In this document: one piece after another, positions 62,047 through 64,000 of the stretch
Numbering within the stretch: the stretch's first letter is position 1
Layout of the letters: every line of letters begins with the position of its first letter
NCBI GenBank assembly: GCA_900313005.1
Contig: ONZJ01000002.1
Coordinates: 1,876,996-1,940,995 of the forward strand
Length of the DNA stretch: 64,000 bases
Direction: 5' to 3'
Source: Rhodobacteraceae bacterium EL129
Lineage (GTDB): Bacteria; Pseudomonadota; Alphaproteobacteria; Rhodobacterales; Rhodobacteraceae
The notes under the pieces: generated by a model
The model's input: the letters and a program-made list of their open reading frames with translations, nothing else
Told to the model about the DNA's origin: nothing
Database searches by the model: none
Program-made: the position numbers and the translations under genes

Positions 62047-63089
62047 TGGGCGATATCGACATTCGCATAACAGGGCACACCGGACGCATCACCCTGACCC
62101 GCCCCAAAGCGCTGAACGCGATGACCTATGACATGGCTTTGGCGATCGAAGACGCGCTGACCGCGTGGGCTGCGGATGAGACCGTCAAACTGGTGATCAT
62201 CGACGCCGAAGGTGACAAGGCCTTTTGTTCAGGCGGCGACATCCAGCAGTTGTATGACACGGGTCGCGCAGGAGATTTCGCCTATGGTCAGCGCTTTTGG
62301 CGAGACGAGTACCGCCTGAACGCGATGATTGCCGAGTACCCCAAACCCTACGTGGCCTTCATGCAGGGCTTTACCATGGGGGGCGGTGTTGGCATTTCGT
62401 GTCACGGATCACACCGGATTGTCTGCGAGACCAGCCAAATCGCTATGCCCGAAGTTGGGATCGGCTTGGTCCCGGATGTGGGGGGATCGCTGATCCTTGC
62501 GCAGGCACCCGGGCGTTTGGGCGAATACCTGGGCACCACGGCGGCCCGCATGTCAGCGGAAGATGCGATATATTGCGGTTTTGCAGACAGTTTCATCCCT
62601 CAACCCAAGTGGGCAGAGGCGATTGATCTGTTGGAATCCACAGGGGATGTTTCGGCATTGCACGCGTTTGAGGACCCTGTTGGTGTCGGTGCCATCCAAG
62701 ATCAGCAACCGCAGATCGACGCGCATTTTGGCGGTGAGACTTTGATCGACATCCGTAACTCTCTGCGCGCCAAGGGCGATGCGTTTGCCCAGGAGACATT
62801 GAAGAAACTGTCGCGAAATTCACCGCTGTCGATGGCCTGTGCCATTGAAATGATCCACCGTTTGCGGGGGCCTACTGCTGACATCCGCCGCGCTTTGGAA
62901 CTGGAGTACCGCTTCACCTTTCGGGCAATGGAGCATGGCGATTTCCTAGAAGGCATCCGGGCCGCCGTGATCGACAAGGACCGCAACCCCAACTGGCAAC
63001 ATGCCTTTGACGCGCCCCCAACCCTGGCGGCTACCAAGATGCTGATGCCATTAGGCAACGACAGCTTAACCTTTGAGACAACAGGATAA
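62043..63089 (+). CDS. 3-hydroxyisobutyryl-CoA hydrolase (enoyl-CoA hydratase superfamily)
   Basis: The protein of 348 residues has crotonase features: the oxyanion segments FCSGGDIQQLYDTG and GFTMGGGVGISCHGSHRI, and SQIAMPEVGIGLVPDVGGSL. It is longer than a plain enoyl-CoA hydratase by the C-terminal extension typical of 3-hydroxyisobutyryl-CoA hydrolases. It removes CoA from 3-hydroxyisobutyryl-CoA, avoiding reactive methacrylyl-CoA. Its ATG overlaps the dehydrogenase stop; 62046 is an alternative start. Confidence 0.9.
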   Translation: MMGDIDIRITGHTGRITLTRPKALNAMTYDMALAIEDALTAWAADETVKLVIIDAEGDKAFCSGGDIQQLYDTGRAGDFAYGQRFWRDEYRLNAMIAEYPKPYVAFMQGFTMGGGVGISCHGSHRIVCETSQIAMPEVGIGLVPDVGGSLILAQAPGRLGEYLGTTAARMSAEDAIYCGFADSFIPQPKWAEAIDLLESTGDVSALHAFEDPVGVGAIQDQQPQIDAHFGGETLIDIRNSLRAKGDAFAQETLKKLSRNSPLSMACAIEMIHRLRGPTADIRRALELEYRFTFRAMEHGDFLEGIRAAVIDKDRNPNWQHAFDAPPTLAATKMLMPLGNDSLTFETTG

Positions 63090-63094
63090 ATCAT

Positions 63095-63970
63095 ATGAAC
63101 ATCGGCTTTATTGGATTGGGAAACATGGGCGGGCCGATGGCGGCCAATCTGGCGGCGGCCGGACATGCTGTGACCGGGTTTGACACGGCCGGTGTGGTGA
63201 TCGAAGGCGTCACACCCGCCACAACAGCCGCCAAGGCCGCGACGGGGCAAGAGGTGGTGATCACCATGTTGCCCAATGGTCAGATTCTTCGGGCTGTGGC
63301 GGATCAGGTGATCCCGTCGATGCAGGCCGGTGCGGTGCTCTTGGATTGCTCAACCGTTGATGTGGAAAGCGCTCGCGCTGTGGCCGAACAAGCGCATAAC
63401 GCAGGCCTTTCGGCGCTGGATGCTCCGGTGTCCGGCGGTGTGGGCGGGGCCACGGCGGGCACGCTCACCTTTATGGTCGGTGGCGATGATGCAGGGTTCC
63501 AAATCGCGTCAGAGCTCTTTGATATCATGGGGCAAAAAGCTGTACATTGCGGACCTTCGGGCAATGGCCAGGCCGCCAAGATCTGCAACAACATGATTCT
63601 GGGCGCAACGATGATTGTCACCTGCGAAGCCTTTGCCCTTGCGGACAAACTGGGCCTGGATCGGCAAGCGATGTTTGATGTGGTGTCCACCTCCTCGGGC
63701 TACAGCTGGTCGATGAATGCGTATTGCCCCGCCCCGGGGATCGGGCCGCAAACACCTGCGGACAACGGGTACACACCCGGATTTGCCGCTGAATTGATGC
63801 TCAAAGATCTGCGGTTGGCGCAACAGGCGGCCGAAAGCGCGGATGCGGATACGCCATTGGGAGCAGCAGCGACCGCGCTATACAAGCAGTTTGTCGAAGA
63901 CGAGGATGGTCTGGGCAAAGATTTCTCGGCCATGCTGCCCCGGTTTAAAACGCGCGGCCACGACAGATGA
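63095..63970 (+). CDS. mmsB: 3-hydroxyisobutyrate dehydrogenase
   Basis: This NAD-dependent enzyme of 291 residues oxidises 3-hydroxyisobutyrate to methylmalonate semialdehyde, the substrate of MmsA. The nucleotide-binding motif GFIGLGNMGGPMAANLA and the substrate loop ALDAPVSGGVGGATAGTL are present, as is the catalytic Lys in GNGQAAKICNNMILG. It starts 5 bp after the hydrolase gene and completes the branch from isobutyryl-CoA. No gene start is visible in the final 30 bases of the window. Confidence 0.95.
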   Translation: MNIGFIGLGNMGGPMAANLAAAGHAVTGFDTAGVVIEGVTPATTAAKAATGQEVVITMLPNGQILRAVADQVIPSMQAGAVLLDCSTVDVESARAVAEQAHNAGLSALDAPVSGGVGGATAGTLTFMVGGDDAGFQIASELFDIMGQKAVHCGPSGNGQAAKICNNMILGATMIVTCEAFALADKLGLDRQAMFDVVSTSSGYSWSMNAYCPAPGIGPQTPADNGYTPGFAAELMLKDLRLAQQAAESADADTPLGAAATALYKQFVEDEDGLGKDFSAMLPRFKTRGHDR

Positions 63971-64000
63971 CGATTTCCGCTTTGCGACGGGGCCCCAGCC

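Overview
The window looks like chromosomal DNA of an alphaproteobacterium of the Rhodobacteraceae, most likely the marine Roseobacter group. The reasons are the moderately high GC content, the C4-pathway 5-aminolevulinate synthase with a perfect FNR-type box upstream, the cysG-DUF2849-cysI-cysH-DUF934 sulfur cluster, a DddQ-like DMSP lyase, an infC gene that begins at a non-canonical ATA codon, and the ZapA/coiled-coil pair. It is mostly core genome, with no phage, insertion sequence, integrase or CRISPR array visible. This identification is inference from gene content; no database was searched.

Layout. 1-8.7 kb (minus strand): a partial amidase and a DppB-type permease, then prfB, a class A penicillin-binding protein, an AmiC-type amidase and a class I aminotransferase. 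8.7-18.2 kb: a BepA-like M48 protease with a DsbA-family thiol protein, ispG, a RodZ-like protein, hemA, an M20 peptidase, a probable fluoroacetate dehalogenase and a serine beta-lactamase-fold hydrolase. 18.3-20.9 kb: a small accessory block between tRNA-Asp and tRNA-Val, with an XRE regulator, a divergent 76-residue protein, a strong palindromic operator between them, a GNAT-like protein, and a non-coding stretch ending in an orphan terminator. 21-30.4 kb: a histidine phosphatase, an HU variant, an RTX protein, lon with a heat-shock-type promoter, a secreted HEAAH protein of unknown family, tgt, and an SPFH/NfeD pair. 30.4-38.4 kb: an EamA transporter, a SET protein, a protease-like/RimK fusion, a 22-codon leader with its own promoter ahead of an ABC-F gene, sufT, sufA, a 2OG-Fe(II) oxygenase and tpiA. 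38.5-44.7 kb: assimilatory sulfate reduction, with a divergent Lrp-type regulator and a ferredoxin-NADP reductase. 44.7-48 kb: two tandem Ala/Glu-rich membrane-anchored proteins, infC and zapA. 48-56 kb: tkt, a JAMM-like lipoprotein, dddQ, two different gap genes flanking a PepSY/cytochrome b561/membrane-bound LuxR operon, and coaD. 56-64 kb: a CBS protein and a valine-degradation region (LysR regulator, mmsA, acyl-CoA dehydrogenase, 3-hydroxyisobutyryl-CoA hydrolase, mmsB) containing a GFA protein and a YbdK-type ligase.

How the parts work together. The cys genes form a tightly overlapping operon that makes siroheme and reduces APS and sulfite to sulfide; the neighbouring Fpr could supply reduced ferredoxin. 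The mms genes take isobutyryl-CoA to propionyl-CoA. tkt, tpiA and the two gap genes serve central carbon metabolism, and the two GAPDHs appear to differ in cofactor preference.

The most original signals are: (1) a promoter, leader peptide and long-range RNA complementarity ahead of the ABC-F gene; (2) the paired Ala/Glu-rich anchored helical proteins; (3) the XRE/76-aa/GNAT block with its 8-10-8 operator; (4) the secreted HEAAH protein; (5) a LuxR-type regulator anchored by two membrane helices and translationally coupled to a cytochrome b561.
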